A DNA stretch of 36,372 bases from a virus. The stretch covers positions 1 to 36,372 of IMG/VR virus record IMGVR_UViG_3300017781_000047; one strand, 5' to 3'. The position numbers and the translations under genes were made by a program. A model generated the notes under the pieces. That model worked only from the letters and a program-made list of their open reading frames with translations, made no database searches and was not told the origin of the DNA. Shown here piece after piece: positions 7,800 to 16,613 of the stretch (positions are counted from its first letter, which is position 1; each line of letters opens with the position of its first letter).

Positions 7800-10477
7800 A
7801 ATCCTAATTTTTTAAGTTGTTGAATTGTATCTGCAGCTGATGTATGTAAAATACCTATACCACCTTGAGATATCCATTGATCAATATTTGATTTTCTATC
7901 ATCAATCAAAATATGATTTGGAGCTGCATAATTTTGTTTTGCATATGCTTGAGCTAATGTTAATTTTATACCAGGCATATTATTTTTAACCCATAATCTT
8001 TTTCCTAATCTTGAAGTTGAAGATCTTGATGGGGAAGATAATAATTCAGTATCATAATCTTTTATATAATCCCAATATTGTTTTCCATCTTCCATCCAAG
8101 GCATTCCCGCCCAAAATCCAACTTTACCTTTACCATCAATTAATTCCCAAAATTTATCCTTTCCAAATTTCTTTTCATAATTTCTTGGTGGTATTCCTTC
8201 TGAATATTTTTCAAATGATTTGTCAAAATCTGTTAACACACCATCCATATCTGAGTATATTTTGTATTTCATAGATGGTGAAGATACGACTTCTTCTTCA
8301 GAAATCAAAATTTCTTTTGCTACTTCTTTTATAAATTTATTTAATCCAAAATAATCTTTAGTTTCATTTATAGGCTCATTATCATGTCCACATTTATGAC
8401 ACATAAATAAATCATTACCTCCATCTACTATATCCCAACTCCAACTACATTCATCACATTTAATTTTATCTTTTACAATGGATTCATTTAATGTATCTGT
8501 CCAATTCCTAAATGTAATATTACCATCTGTGTATGCTTCTTTTTCAATTTTTTCTAAATTATCATCTTCAGTAGTATTTGTAGTACTAATATTTTCTAAT
8601 CTATCTTCTAAATTTTGGATATGATGAATCATTTCATGGGCATATGAACGAACTATATCTTTAGGATGTCTACCTTCAGTATATAATACAATATGGTTTT
8701 CTTCAGGATCATAATATGCTGTTTTGCCAAAAAAGTCACTAGCATTTTCTGAATCCCCATCCACTAATTCAACTGATGGTAATGGTTCTATATTTAAACC
8801 CTTATCAATCATATATTGTGTTAATTGGTTTATTTTATCTTGAACACTTATATTTTTAGAATATGTAGCATTTTCATTTAAAGCAATTACTGGGGTTGAT
8901 GTTTTAAAGTCTTTTTTTCTCATAACGGTTTTTGCAACTAAATCAATATCATTAGGTGTTACATTTATAGCAAACGGTATATTAATGTTGTTATTAAAAT
9001 CTTTAACAACAGCATCAAAATCATCATCTACTTTAGATAATGGCTTACCATGTTTTCTATGTAAACGTTTAAACATTCCTGTTAATTCAGGTACTGAAAT
9101 TGGTTTTATATTTCTTTTGTCATTTAATCTATCAAGAAAATGTTTTGTAAACTCAATATCAATACCTAATTTTGAAAATAGTTTATCAGCATAAACTTCA
9201 ATGGCATCTAGTTGAGATTTTGAAATATTTTCATTTAAACTCATCATAGCATCATAAGCATTTGTTTTTAATGTGTTTAATTCTTCTACAAAATCTGATC
9301 TTCTTAAAACTTTAAAAGCTAAATTTTCAACACTATATAAACCTCCATTTTCAAGACCTGATGATCTCATGTTTCTAATTTTTTCTTTTATCTGATCTAT
9401 AGTTGTTACTACCTGTTCATATTCTTTATCTTTAAACATTCTTTCTAATTGGGGAATATAAGATAAATAATCTTCTGCTTTTGATTTAATATCATCCTTG
9501 TCAATTACAATTTTATTATTTTGAGGAATAGTAACCCATTCATCATTTAGAATTGAGTATAAACCAGATGCCGTATGAGCTTCATCTATATCTTCAACAT
9601 ATACCTCTACAGGATAACCAAATATGTTTATATCATGAGCATTATTCCATAAATTCTTCTTAGCATCAAAATAATCCTTAGCAAATTTTTCATCATCTGT
9701 AATTTGTGAAAAATCAATTACTAAATGTAAATCAACATCTGAAAATTTAGACCAATTAAAATTAGCCAAACTTCCTGTTAGTTTGATATCTTTCAAAACT
9801 GTTCCTTCTGGGAGCTCTAATGAATCAAAAAAATCTTGAGCTATTTTTAGTAGTTTTTCTTTTATTTCTGGTTTTAAATTAAGATCATCCCAAACATCTT
9901 TTACTAATGTATCTTGTATATCAAAGCTATCAATAACATCTTTTTTAATATCTTCATTAACTGGAGGTCTTAATATTTGGAAAATTTCTGATTTTTCTTT
10001 TATTTTAGAAGGTATAAATTGAATAAATTCTTCTTCAGATTGATCAAGTGCTTTTCTAGCATTTGTTCCACTCATATTAGGGTTATAAGTTGGAATTACT
10101 TTAACTTCAATATTAGGATATTTTTCACTTAAATTACCTGTTCTTGCATCTACATCATCTAAATCATCCTGTCTACCATCTCTATAACCAATTACAAAAT
10201 AAATAGTATCTTGTGGATTATCTTTTGCTAATCTAAGGATATCTCCAATAGGAGATTTTACGGGTTCAATTTTAACTTTATTAGCTAAATAACCTTGATA
10301 TATATCCCATACTAAAACTGCTTCTGTTTGATCTATGCCATCACGAACCTTACTACCTACATAAATAATAAATTCATCTATTTCTGGGAATTTTTCTAAA
10401 GCTGTATCTACTATTTCAAAGTGACCAGCTGTTGGGGGTTTAAAACCACCACCATATGCTGCTATTACTCTACTCAT
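7796..10477 (-). CDS. Multi-enzyme fusion: NMNAT-like, Pol-beta NTase, HExxH peptidase, zinc ribbon, HAD phosphatase
   Basis: The 893-residue protein joins at least five recognisable domains. Residues 1-170 are a cytidylyltransferase/NMNAT-like Rossmann domain (GGGFKPPTAGH at 9-19, with TxGH-type nucleotide binding, and SGTNAR at 136-141). Residues 176-300 contain a Pol-beta-type nucleotidyltransferase core (Gly235-Ser236 and Asp247-x-Asp249). Residues about 440-530 resemble small toxin-type RNases (FTKHFLDRLNDKRN). Residues 540-660 carry HEMIH at 614-618, a zinc metallopeptidase motif. Cys674/677/693/696 form a zinc ribbon. Residues 737-893 are a HAD phosphatase (DMDGV at 743-747, IDDRKSN near 858-864), closest to 5'(3')-nucleotidases. 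VNE, LNE, LNE, LNE and INE occur at 173, 414, 533, 663 and 703, all in linkers. It overlaps the kinase gene upstream by four bases. The natural substrates are unknown. Confidence 0.85.
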   Translation of the reverse strand: MSRVIAAYGGGFKPPTAGHFEIVDTALEKFPEIDEFIIYVGSKVRDGIDQTEAVLVWDIYQGYLANKVKIEPVKSPIGDILRLAKDNPQDTIYFVIGYRDGRQDDLDDVDARTGNLSEKYPNIEVKVIPTYNPNMSGTNARKALDQSEEEFIQFIPSKIKEKSEIFQILRPPVNEDIKKDVIDSFDIQDTLVKDVWDDLNLKPEIKEKLLKIAQDFFDSLELPEGTVLKDIKLTGSLANFNWSKFSDVDLHLVIDFSQITDDEKFAKDYFDAKKNLWNNAHDINIFGYPVEVYVEDIDEAHTASGLYSILNDEWVTIPQNNKIVIDKDDIKSKAEDYLSYIPQLERMFKDKEYEQVVTTIDQIKEKIRNMRSSGLENGGLYSVENLAFKVLRRSDFVEELNTLKTNAYDAMMSLNENISKSQLDAIEVYADKLFSKLGIDIEFTKHFLDRLNDKRNIKPISVPELTGMFKRLHRKHGKPLSKVDDDFDAVVKDFNNNINIPFAINVTPNDIDLVAKTVMRKKDFKTSTPVIALNENATYSKNISVQDKINQLTQYMIDKGLNIEPLPSVELVDGDSENASDFFGKTAYYDPEENHIVLYTEGRHPKDIVRSYAHEMIHHIQNLEDRLENISTTNTTEDDNLEKIEKEAYTDGNITFRNWTDTLNESIVKDKIKCDECSWSWDIVDGGNDLFMCHKCGHDNEPINETKDYFGLNKFIKEVAKEILISEEEVVSSPSMKYKIYSDMDGVLTDFDKSFEKYSEGIPPRNYEKKFGKDKFWELIDGKGKVGFWAGMPWMEDGKQYWDYIKDYDTELLSSPSRSSTSRLGKRLWVKNNMPGIKLTLAQAYAKQNYAAPNHILIDDRKSNIDQWISQGGIGILHTSAADTIQQLKKLGL

Positions 10478-11271
10478 GAATTTAAGAATTTACCTATTCG
10501 CATTTGTGCCTCTTCTTTAGACATAGTGTATTCAATTACATCATATATAAAGTCATCACTTAACATAGCTTGAATTTCTTCTTTATCCTTAGCTTTTCTA
10601 GCATCAGATTTAGCTTGTTCTTTTGGAGTTTTAGGTTTTGTGCCTTTAGGATTAAATGGAGTAAGATATTTATTTATAATTTTATCTATATCTTGCATTC
10701 TATCATCTAAAGTATTAGCTACAGCAACAAAATTATTACCAAATAATTCAGCATATTTAGGTAAATTATCTGTTACTCCTTTCCAAGTACGCATTACAAT
10801 TGCAGGCGCTAAACTTCTATCTTTTCCACCTGATTTTTCATATCTATCTTGGTTTTGACTTAATGAACGTTCTAAATCAGTATAAACATAAAGCATAAAT
10901 ACTTCATACCCAGCTTCTTCTAATTCATTTTTTAATTTAACTGTTGAATTATATGAAGCTCCAGTTCCATCTAATATAAATGATTCTTTTCCTTCTATAG
11001 TAGCTTCTACATCTCCTTTAAATTGTTTATTAGCTGCCGCCATTTGTTTAGCTTGCTCACTTCTTTCTTCAGGAGTTGCATTCTTTAAATCTAATGTTAC
11101 ATTGGCTTTTTTTAATAAAGGGACATAAATATCATCTACGTTTAGTATTTTTATACCACCTAAATCTAAACCTCTTAAAATGTAACCTTTACCAGCTCCC
11201 GGGGCTCCAGCTAATATTATTGCTTTTGGTTGATCAACTGCTTCTTTTAGAATATTAATTAAGCTTATCAT
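10474..11271 (-). CDS. P-loop kinase, zeta-toxin/polynucleotide-kinase-like
   Basis: The 265-residue protein has a strong Walker A motif at residues 22-29 (GAPGAGKG) directly after a hydrophobic strand. Further motifs are Asp46-Asp47 (NVDDIY), FILDGTGAS as a second strand and loop, and an Arg-rich lid-like region (NQDRYEKSGGKDRS). This layout fits the zeta-toxin/T4 polynucleotide-kinase group of small P-loop kinases. The N-terminus MISLINILKEA has Leu-Lys-Glu10 before Ala11, a possible capsid-targeting leader. The C-terminus (about 205-265) is Lys-rich then helical. It overlaps the multi-enzyme fusion by four bases (ATGA), which suggests a joint role in nucleotide or RNA-end chemistry. ATATTTATAA at 11284-11293 lies just upstream. 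The substrate is unknown. Confidence 0.8.
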   Translation of the reverse strand: MISLINILKEAVDQPKAIILAGAPGAGKGYILRGLDLGGIKILNVDDIYVPLLKKANVTLDLKNATPEERSEQAKQMAAANKQFKGDVEATIEGKESFILDGTGASYNSTVKLKNELEEAGYEVFMLYVYTDLERSLSQNQDRYEKSGGKDRSLAPAIVMRTWKGVTDNLPKYAELFGNNFVAVANTLDDRMQDIDKIINKYLTPFNPKGTKPKTPKEQAKSDARKAKDKEEIQAMLSDDFIYDVIEYTMSKEEAQMRIGKFLNS

Positions 11272-11283
11272 AATGTAATTTTA

Positions 11284-11293
11284 TTATAAATAT
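11284..11293 (-). promoter_or_regulatory. Candidate late promoter (ATATTTATAA)
   Basis: ATATTTATAATAA is on the minus strand 12 bases before the start of the P-loop kinase gene. It touches the stop codon of the exonuclease gene. It would start a transcript for the kinase and the multi-enzyme fusion. Confidence 0.45.
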
Positions 11294-12063
11294 TACAATT
11301 TTCTTTTAGCTGTAGTTTTAAATTCAGTAAATACAGGTTTATGTTTAGGAAATTCTAAATCAAATAATCTTTTTACAGTTTTAAATATATCAATATTTTC
11401 TTCTTGTGTGCGTTTTGATTCATACATTTCCCATCCTTTACCTTGAATAGCACCTTCTTTAGGCCCTCTTTTAGATGATTTTAACCATAATATGCCATAA
11501 CGATCCGCTTTTTTACCAAAACATTCTTCATAACATTTACCATAAATAGATGTTTGTAAATCATAAGTAGTTTGTAAATGATTAGATGTTTTAAAATCTA
11601 TAATCCATAATTCACCATTAATTTCACATACCATATCACAAGTACCTGCTACTCTAATTTCATCTGAAAATAAATGTACTTCAGTTTCAATTAATGTTGG
11701 GTTATAAGTCTCCCAAAAATCAACAAAACGTAAAAACATTTGCCATACTAAGGGATTATACATTGGAATTCCATTTTGTAAAAAATTTAATTCTTTACCA
11801 TTAAGATAATCCTCACACATTTCGTGTACTTGAGTTCCTTCTTCACTTGCTTTTTTAACAATCCAATCTGCAGAGTATCCTACCTTTTTTAACCAATCTT
11901 GAAAGTGTTTTCCTTTTGGATAACAACTTAAAACATAAGTTATTGATGGGTAATACTCACCATTCCTTTGATAATACCTAGAGTCAGGTAAAGTAATTTG
12001 TTTAGCATCTTCACTAATTTCTAAAATCCTGTTGTAGGATTTTTTGATTGTTTTCTTGCTCAT
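11293..12063 (-). CDS. PD-(D/E)XK exonuclease, RecB/Cas4-like
   Basis: The 256-residue protein shows the RecB-type nuclease pattern in order: His80 (GTQVHEMCE), Glu128 (ETEVHLF), Asp143 (GTCDMV), Asp156-x-Lys158 (IIDFKTS), and the QxxxY helix at 170-174 (LQTSIY). This places it among single-domain exonucleases acting on DNA ends. The length is typical of phage exonucleases of this group. It overlaps the primase gene by four bases (ATGA), so it belongs to the replication and recombination set. No iron-sulfur cysteine cluster of the Cas4 type is visible. The nuclease class is well supported; the exact role (recombination, host DNA degradation) is inference. Confidence 0.85.
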   Translation of the reverse strand: MSKKTIKKSYNRILEISEDAKQITLPDSRYYQRNGEYYPSITYVLSCYPKGKHFQDWLKKVGYSADWIVKKASEEGTQVHEMCEDYLNGKELNFLQNGIPMYNPLVWQMFLRFVDFWETYNPTLIETEVHLFSDEIRVAGTCDMVCEINGELWIIDFKTSNHLQTTYDLQTSIYGKCYEECFGKKADRYGILWLKSSKRGPKEGAIQGKGWEMYESKRTQEENIDIFKTVKRLFDLEFPKHKPVFTEFKTTAKRKL

Positions 12064-12989
12064 ATAAGTTGTAATTTCTTTTCCATTAAATCATATTGTG
12101 TTAATGGAATGGTATTTTGGATTAATTGAGTAAAATCGGTAAATCCCATTTCACTAGGGTCTTTCCCCTGAAGTTCTACCATGTAAACTTCCTTACCTTC
12201 ATTTATAAATTCTTCTGCATATTTGGTTGCTTTTTTAATTGCATCAGAATCTAGTGCTATATATATTTTTTTAACTGTTGATGTCACTATCTTTTTCATT
12301 AAAGAACCCTGTATGTTACTACCTAATAAAGGTATAGCATTTCGTTTAATAGCTATAGCATCAAATGGACCTTCACATAAAATTAAAGGTAAATCCCAAT
12401 TAATGAATAATTCAAAAGGAATAATATTACGTGATGATTCAGGATTTTTATATTTTCTATATGGATCTTTTTCAAATGATCTACCTGTAAAGTAGTTTAA
12501 TTTACCATTATTATCATAAGAGGGAATAATAATCATATTACTATAATTCCCATATTCACAATATCCTAAATTATATTTTAACACATCATCTATAGTAATT
12601 CCTCTATTTTTTAAATAATTCCATGCTTTTTTACCTGTTAAATCTGTAGAATTATTACTAATAGGTTTAAATTCATTAGGTAGTTTTACTTCTATTTTAT
12701 TTTCTACTGTTTGGTATTCTTTTTCTTCAGCTACTAATTTATACAATTCAGCAAATTTATCAGATGATGCTTTTAACTGTTTAAATAATGTAGATATTCT
12801 TGTACCTTTTTTACCACAAACCCAACAATGCCATGGATTATATCCTTTTTTATTTTCAGAAAAATTAACTTCTAATTTTGGCTTTGAATGGTGGCAGAAA
12901 GGGCAACAATAAGCTTGATTGCCTCTTGCAGTTCTTTTTCCAGTACCAAGTACAGAATTTACCAAATTAACTAATAGTTCATTTATCAT
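12060..12989 (-). CDS. DNA primase, CHC2 zinc finger plus TOPRIM
   Basis: The 309-residue protein has an N-terminal zinc finger (Cys29-x2-Cys32 in CCPFCHH and Cys55-x2-Cys58 in WHCWVCGKKG) characteristic of DnaG/T4 gp61-type primases. A TOPRIM domain follows, with Glu206-Gly207 (LCEGPFDAIAI) and Asp247-x-Asp249 (IALDSDA) as the metal-binding acidic residues. Between them lies the conserved N-terminal part of the catalytic core (YLKNRGI, NMIIIPSYDNNGKLNYFTGRS). It makes RNA primers for lagging-strand synthesis with a replicative helicase that must lie outside the window. Its C-terminus overlaps the exonuclease gene. The length is close to T4 gp61 and shorter than bacterial DnaG. The start at 12989 has no motif upstream beyond an A/T-rich leader. 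Confidence 0.92.
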   Translation of the reverse strand: MINELLVNLVNSVLGTGKRTARGNQAYCCPFCHHSKPKLEVNFSENKKGYNPWHCWVCGKKGTRISTLFKQLKASSDKFAELYKLVAEEKEYQTVENKIEVKLPNEFKPISNNSTDLTGKKAWNYLKNRGITIDDVLKYNLGYCEYGNYSNMIIIPSYDNNGKLNYFTGRSFEKDPYRKYKNPESSRNIIPFELFINWDLPLILCEGPFDAIAIKRNAIPLLGSNIQGSLMKKIVTSTVKKIYIALDSDAIKKATKYAEEFINEGKEVYMVELQGKDPSEMGFTDFTQLIQNTIPLTQYDLMEKKLQLI

Positions 12990-13015
12990 AACGGTAATAT
13001 ACGAAAAATATTTTG

Positions 13016-13507
13016 CTAATCAAAGTCTTTCCTAAAAAACTTACCTAAAATGTTGTCATTAATGTGAGAACTATACTTATTTTCTAATATTCCTTTTTCA
13101 AATAAGTATTTAGTTTCATAATATGTAAGTAATTTTTTAGTAGGAACATATTGTAGTATGCGTTTTTCCCAATTTTTACCAGAATTATCTTTTTTGGATA
13201 ATGTAAGTATTTCTTTTTGGGATCCAAAATAATCTTTCCAATCTGATTCAGTAATTACTTTTTGTTTTGTGGGAGTACGTCCTCTAAGACCTTGTTTGGA
13301 TCTTTCTTCTTGTAGAATTTTTAATGCTTTTTTTCCTAATCTTTTATTTCGTTCAAAATAAAGCACTTTTTTACCAATGTATCTTACGTCTGTTGGTTTA
13401 TATATTACTTCATATATAAATCCGTAAGTACCTTCTGGCATATCCTTTATTGATGTTATAACCCTTCCCTGGTGTGTCCAGGTTGCGGTTGTGGGCATGT
13501 TTACCAT
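13016..13507 (-). CDS. GIY-YIG-type nuclease
   Basis: The 163-residue protein carries the two strands of a GIY-YIG nuclease as GFIYEV (29-34) and RYIGKK (42-47). It also has nearby Arg residues, SDWKDYFGSQKEI (89-100), Glu131 (YYETKYLF) and YSSHINDNI near the C-terminus. This set is typical of small phage-encoded nucleases related to homing endonucleases. No separate DNA-binding domain is seen. The start at 13507 overlaps the upstream structural gene by seven bases; Met4 at 13498 would leave a two-base gap and is equally possible. It sits between the tail block and the replication genes, a usual position for a mobile endonuclease. Homing activity is not shown. Confidence 0.75.
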   Translation of the reverse strand: MVNMPTTATWTHQGRVITSIKDMPEGTYGFIYEVIYKPTDVRYIGKKVLYFERNKRLGKKALKILQEERSKQGLRGRTPTKQKVITESDWKDYFGSQKEILTLSKKDNSGKNWEKRILQYVPTKKLLTYYETKYLFEKGILENKYSSHINDNILGKFFRKDFD

Positions 13508-14817
13508 GTATCAAAATTAACTACGAATGTTGTATCCACATATAATGAAATAGGTATTGGTTGTGATAACTTACCTACTGCTACTAATTGATAGCTTTCA
13601 TTATAAAGTCCTATGGTAGTTACATAGGGGCTAAAATATGATCCTGTTGCAAAATCATAATATGTTTCATTTGTATTTTCTGTTCCTAAATTTGTAACAT
13701 CTGCTAATGTTAGTTCAAAACCAATTATTCCTACTCCACCTGTTGATGATAAATTAATACCATATTTGTCATTTGGGGAATATCCTTTACCTACATTTAC
13801 TACTGTTATATCTGATACAGTTCCATCAGATGCTATTGTTACATTTACAGAACCCCCACTTCCCTCAAAACCACTACTATTAATTAAAGGAAGTTCATAT
13901 ACCCCAACTGAACCTCCATCATTGAAACTTGATACAACTATTGATCCTGATAATTGGTTAGGTGTTCTATTTAATTCCCCTAAAGGTCTTAATGCTGATG
14001 GGTTGGTAGTATATGAATATTCATTGTCTCTTACAACACATTTATATTGATTTTCTCTAATTTGTATTGAAGATGAGAATTGTATTGATGATGAATATAC
14101 ATTGTTATTAAAACCAGTATTACCACTAAGCCCCATTCTTTTTGGAAAGTCTTGCAAAGAACCACTATCTGGTCCTGTAAATACTGCTATACCTTGTGAA
14201 TAAAATATATCACCTACTTTTTCTTGTAATGTTGGGTCGGATACCCCTAGTCTAGCTTCTCCACTATTATAAGTAACCATTAGATTACCTTCACCATCAT
14301 CTGTGACTAAACTTCTTGTTTGGTTTTGTGATGATGTATATTCAAATTGAAAGCAAGTGGGTGGAATTTGTTCACCAAATAACTTTGAAGGAATTGAAAT
14401 GACAGATGGTCCTACAGTGTTAAATTGAGAATTAAATTGTGAAAAATATCTAGATTGAGTTAATGATGTTTGTAAGTAATTTTCATATCTTGGACCTGTT
14501 ATAATTCCAACTTGTTGATCATAAGCCTCAGAAGCACCAGGAAATAAACTTGATGTTGAAACTTCATCTCCAGTTGATGATGTTAAATAATTACTATAAT
14601 ATAACTGTTTTACACTATTAAATACTAATACACCATCTGTTATACTAGTAAACCCTGTTGAGTAAGAACCTGATTTGTAAGGACCTTGTACTGTTTGATA
14701 GTATTCTATCCCAACATCAGATGCTGTTACTTCATAGCCACTATATGCAAATCTTTTATTAGCATTAAATGGAGCTACAACTACTTGATTTGTATTAAAT
14801 TGTTTAAATACAGCCAT
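13501..14817 (-). CDS. Tail/fibre-type structural protein, paralogue A with inserted beta-module
   Basis: The 438-residue Ser/Thr/Gly/Tyr-rich protein has the composition of a beta-structured virion protein. It is a paralogue of the next gene upstream (14824-15900). Both have a block of the type R(D/N)xEYxYxxNPS (here VVRDNEYSYTTNPS) and a C-terminus of the type YxTTxGLYNxxxxLxAVxKLSxP. In this copy roughly 85 extra residues lie between the two blocks. They include SVNVTIASDG and NVGKGYSPNDKYGI, a beta-module that recurs in two other tail proteins here. It is probably a fibre or neck/baseplate appendage protein. The exact position in the virion is not known. Confidence 0.75.
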   Translation of the reverse strand: MAVFKQFNTNQVVVAPFNANKRFAYSGYEVTASDVGIEYYQTVQGPYKSGSYSTGFTSITDGVLVFNSVKQLYYSNYLTSSTGDEVSTSSLFPGASEAYDQQVGIITGPRYENYLQTSLTQSRYFSQFNSQFNTVGPSVISIPSKLFGEQIPPTCFQFEYTSSQNQTRSLVTDDGEGNLMVTYNSGEARLGVSDPTLQEKVGDIFYSQGIAVFTGPDSGSLQDFPKRMGLSGNTGFNNNVYSSSIQFSSSIQIRENQYKCVVRDNEYSYTTNPSALRPLGELNRTPNQLSGSIVVSSFNDGGSVGVYELPLINSSGFEGSGGSVNVTIASDGTVSDITVVNVGKGYSPNDKYGINLSSTGGVGIIGFELTLADVTNLGTENTNETYYDFATGSYFSPYVTTIGLYNESYQLVAVGKLSQPIPISLYVDTTFVVNFDTW

Positions 14818-14823
14818 TCCATT

Positions 14824-15900
14824 TTAAAAATCTAATTTAACTCTTACAAGAAGTTCTTTTGTAAAGTCTTTTTCTAATGGTCTTGATAATTTAGCTACAG
14901 CTAATAATTCTTGTGCATCATTATATAATCCAACTGTTGTAATATATGTTGTTGGGTTATCAATAAATGAATCAAATACTATAGCACCAGTTGATGATGA
15001 TATAAATGATGGGTTTGAGGAATAATTATATTCACTATTTCTTGCTCTACAAAAATAAAAATCAGATGATAAATCTTCTTTAGAATTAAGAGTAAATCCT
15101 TTAGTATCATTATTTTGATTACCAGCTCTTCTCAAAGCATCAATTACTCTAAATGGATTATTACCTAATGTATCAAATGAACGACTTGTTGCTAATTCTA
15201 AACCTCCATCAGCTTTTAAACCATCTAAAGCTTCTCCATTTAATAATAATAAATCTACATCTGGTAATACCCAACCATAAGATCCTGAATTTTCAGTCCA
15301 CCCACTGGTATTAACTGTTTGATTAACAACTCCTGCTGAACCTGATACTATATTATATACTCTACCAGCATCTGTAAATGTTACTGTTGTTGAAGCTTTA
15401 CTATCATCTGTTAGAGTTAATTCATTAGCAACTTGTGTACCTGATATATTCATTGTCCAAGTACCAGGTAATATAGATTGTTTATATCTTGCTCTTTCTA
15501 TAGGTAAAGCATAAAAATATGATGATGATTGATTACCAAATATAAATGAAGCATTTTCATCACCTAATACTAAATTTCTATATTGACCATAATTGGTTCT
15601 TGTAGGAGTTGATCCTGTTACTAAGTTATTTAAAAATTCACTTCCACTTCCAACTGAATCACAATAAGCTACATCAAACTGAACTTCAGCACTTACTTCT
15701 GTAGAGGCTGTTTGATAAACTGTTATATAATATTGAGATGCATTACTGGATGCTTGAACTGAGCTTGAGTAAAAAGATTTTAAAGTGGGATTATTACCAC
15801 TCCACATTGCTGCTGTTACAGCATCTGTAGTAAGTACTTTATCATCTGATGTTAAAGTAACATATGCTCCTTTTACTGTTTGTGTTGATGTATCTGCCAT
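14824..15900 (-). CDS. Tail/fibre-type structural protein, paralogue B
   Basis: The 358-residue protein is Ser/Thr/Asn-rich with strand-like patterns throughout. Its C-terminal 75 residues (RARNSEYNYSSNPS, then TTVGLYNDAQELLAVAKLS) match the end of its downstream neighbour without the inserted module, so the pair arose by duplication. The terminal motif is one I associate with virion proteins of T4-like marine phages. The start is 13 bases from the stop of the upstream gene and its stop is 6 bases from the next start, consistent with one operon of structural genes. A fibre or connector role is probable; the function is not defined further. Confidence 0.75.
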   Translation of the reverse strand: MADTSTQTVKGAYVTLTSDDKVLTTDAVTAAMWSGNNPTLKSFYSSSVQASSNASQYYITVYQTASTEVSAEVQFDVAYCDSVGSGSEFLNNLVTGSTPTRTNYGQYRNLVLGDENASFIFGNQSSSYFYALPIERARYKQSILPGTWTMNISGTQVANELTLTDDSKASTTVTFTDAGRVYNIVSGSAGVVNQTVNTSGWTENSGSYGWVLPDVDLLLLNGEALDGLKADGGLELATSRSFDTLGNNPFRVIDALRRAGNQNNDTKGFTLNSKEDLSSDFYFCRARNSEYNYSSNPSFISSSTGAIVFDSFIDNPTTYITTVGLYNDAQELLAVAKLSRPLEKDFTKELLVRVKLDF

Positions 15901-15913
15901 AATTTATTATTTA

Positions 15914-16597
15914 TTAAGATGTAAAAGTTGTTCTTGTTACTAATACTGGAATTTGAACTCTTGCTCCACTATCTAATCCAACAACAATTAAAGTAGCATA
16001 TAATGTAGTACCAGTACCAAATATTACATTATTTCCCGTTGGGGTTAATGTACAAGAAGTACCTATTACTGTTAATGAAGTAGAAGTACCATTTGTTATA
16101 GTTTGGTTATTATTTTGAACAGCTAAACTATCTGCTGCTTTAGTAGCAATTCCTGTACCTACAAATCCATTATTTGTTACAATTCTTGCATCTGAAAGAG
16201 TAAATGAATATCCTGATGGTTCTGTTTGTGTCCCACTTAAATAATTTAAAGTATTTGGGGAAATGGTAATTGGTGATAATTGTGCTTCTTTAATTGATGG
16301 AGGAACACCTGCTATGATAGGCATTACTTGAGTTCCTCTATTTAAAGTTACCAATTTATACTTCATCATTTGATTTTCATCCGGAAATGCTTCTAATAAA
16401 GGCATATTTTCAATTGCCTCTCCATAATAAGCTGATCCTGATGGGTGATTTGGATTATATAATGTATAATCCACTTCATCATCTGATAATGCAAATTGTG
16501 TAATATTGAAAGATCCGTCACCGGCTGCTAATAATTCTCTTCCTTTTTTGGTCAAAATAGCATCTACGGTTATGACTTGATTATTTAAATATCCCAT
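15914..16597 (-). CDS. Structural protein of the tail block
   Basis: The 227-residue protein begins with MGYLNNQVITVDAILTKKGRE, in which AILTKKGRELLA is a recurring start among phage appendage proteins. It continues with FNITQFALSDDEVDYTLYNP. The C-terminal half (about 110-227) is Thr/Ser/Gly-rich, with an Ig-like strand pattern. No enzyme motif is present. The gene is preceded by a strong ATATTTATAA/TATAAATA element at 16614-16623, in the 51-base gap after the giant fibre gene. It may therefore start a transcript covering the three small structural genes and the replication genes. Its role as a virion component is inferred from composition and location. Confidence 0.72.
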   Translation of the reverse strand: MGYLNNQVITVDAILTKKGRELLAAGDGSFNITQFALSDDEVDYTLYNPNHPSGSAYYGEAIENMPLLEAFPDENQMMKYKLVTLNRGTQVMPIIAGVPPSIKEAQLSPITISPNTLNYLSGTQTEPSGYSFTLSDARIVTNNGFVGTGIATKAADSLAVQNNNQTITNGTSTSLTVIGTSCTLTPTGNNVIFGTGTTLYATLIVVGLDSGARVQIPVLVTRTTFTS

Positions 16598-16613
16598 GTT
16601 ATAATATTTTTAT

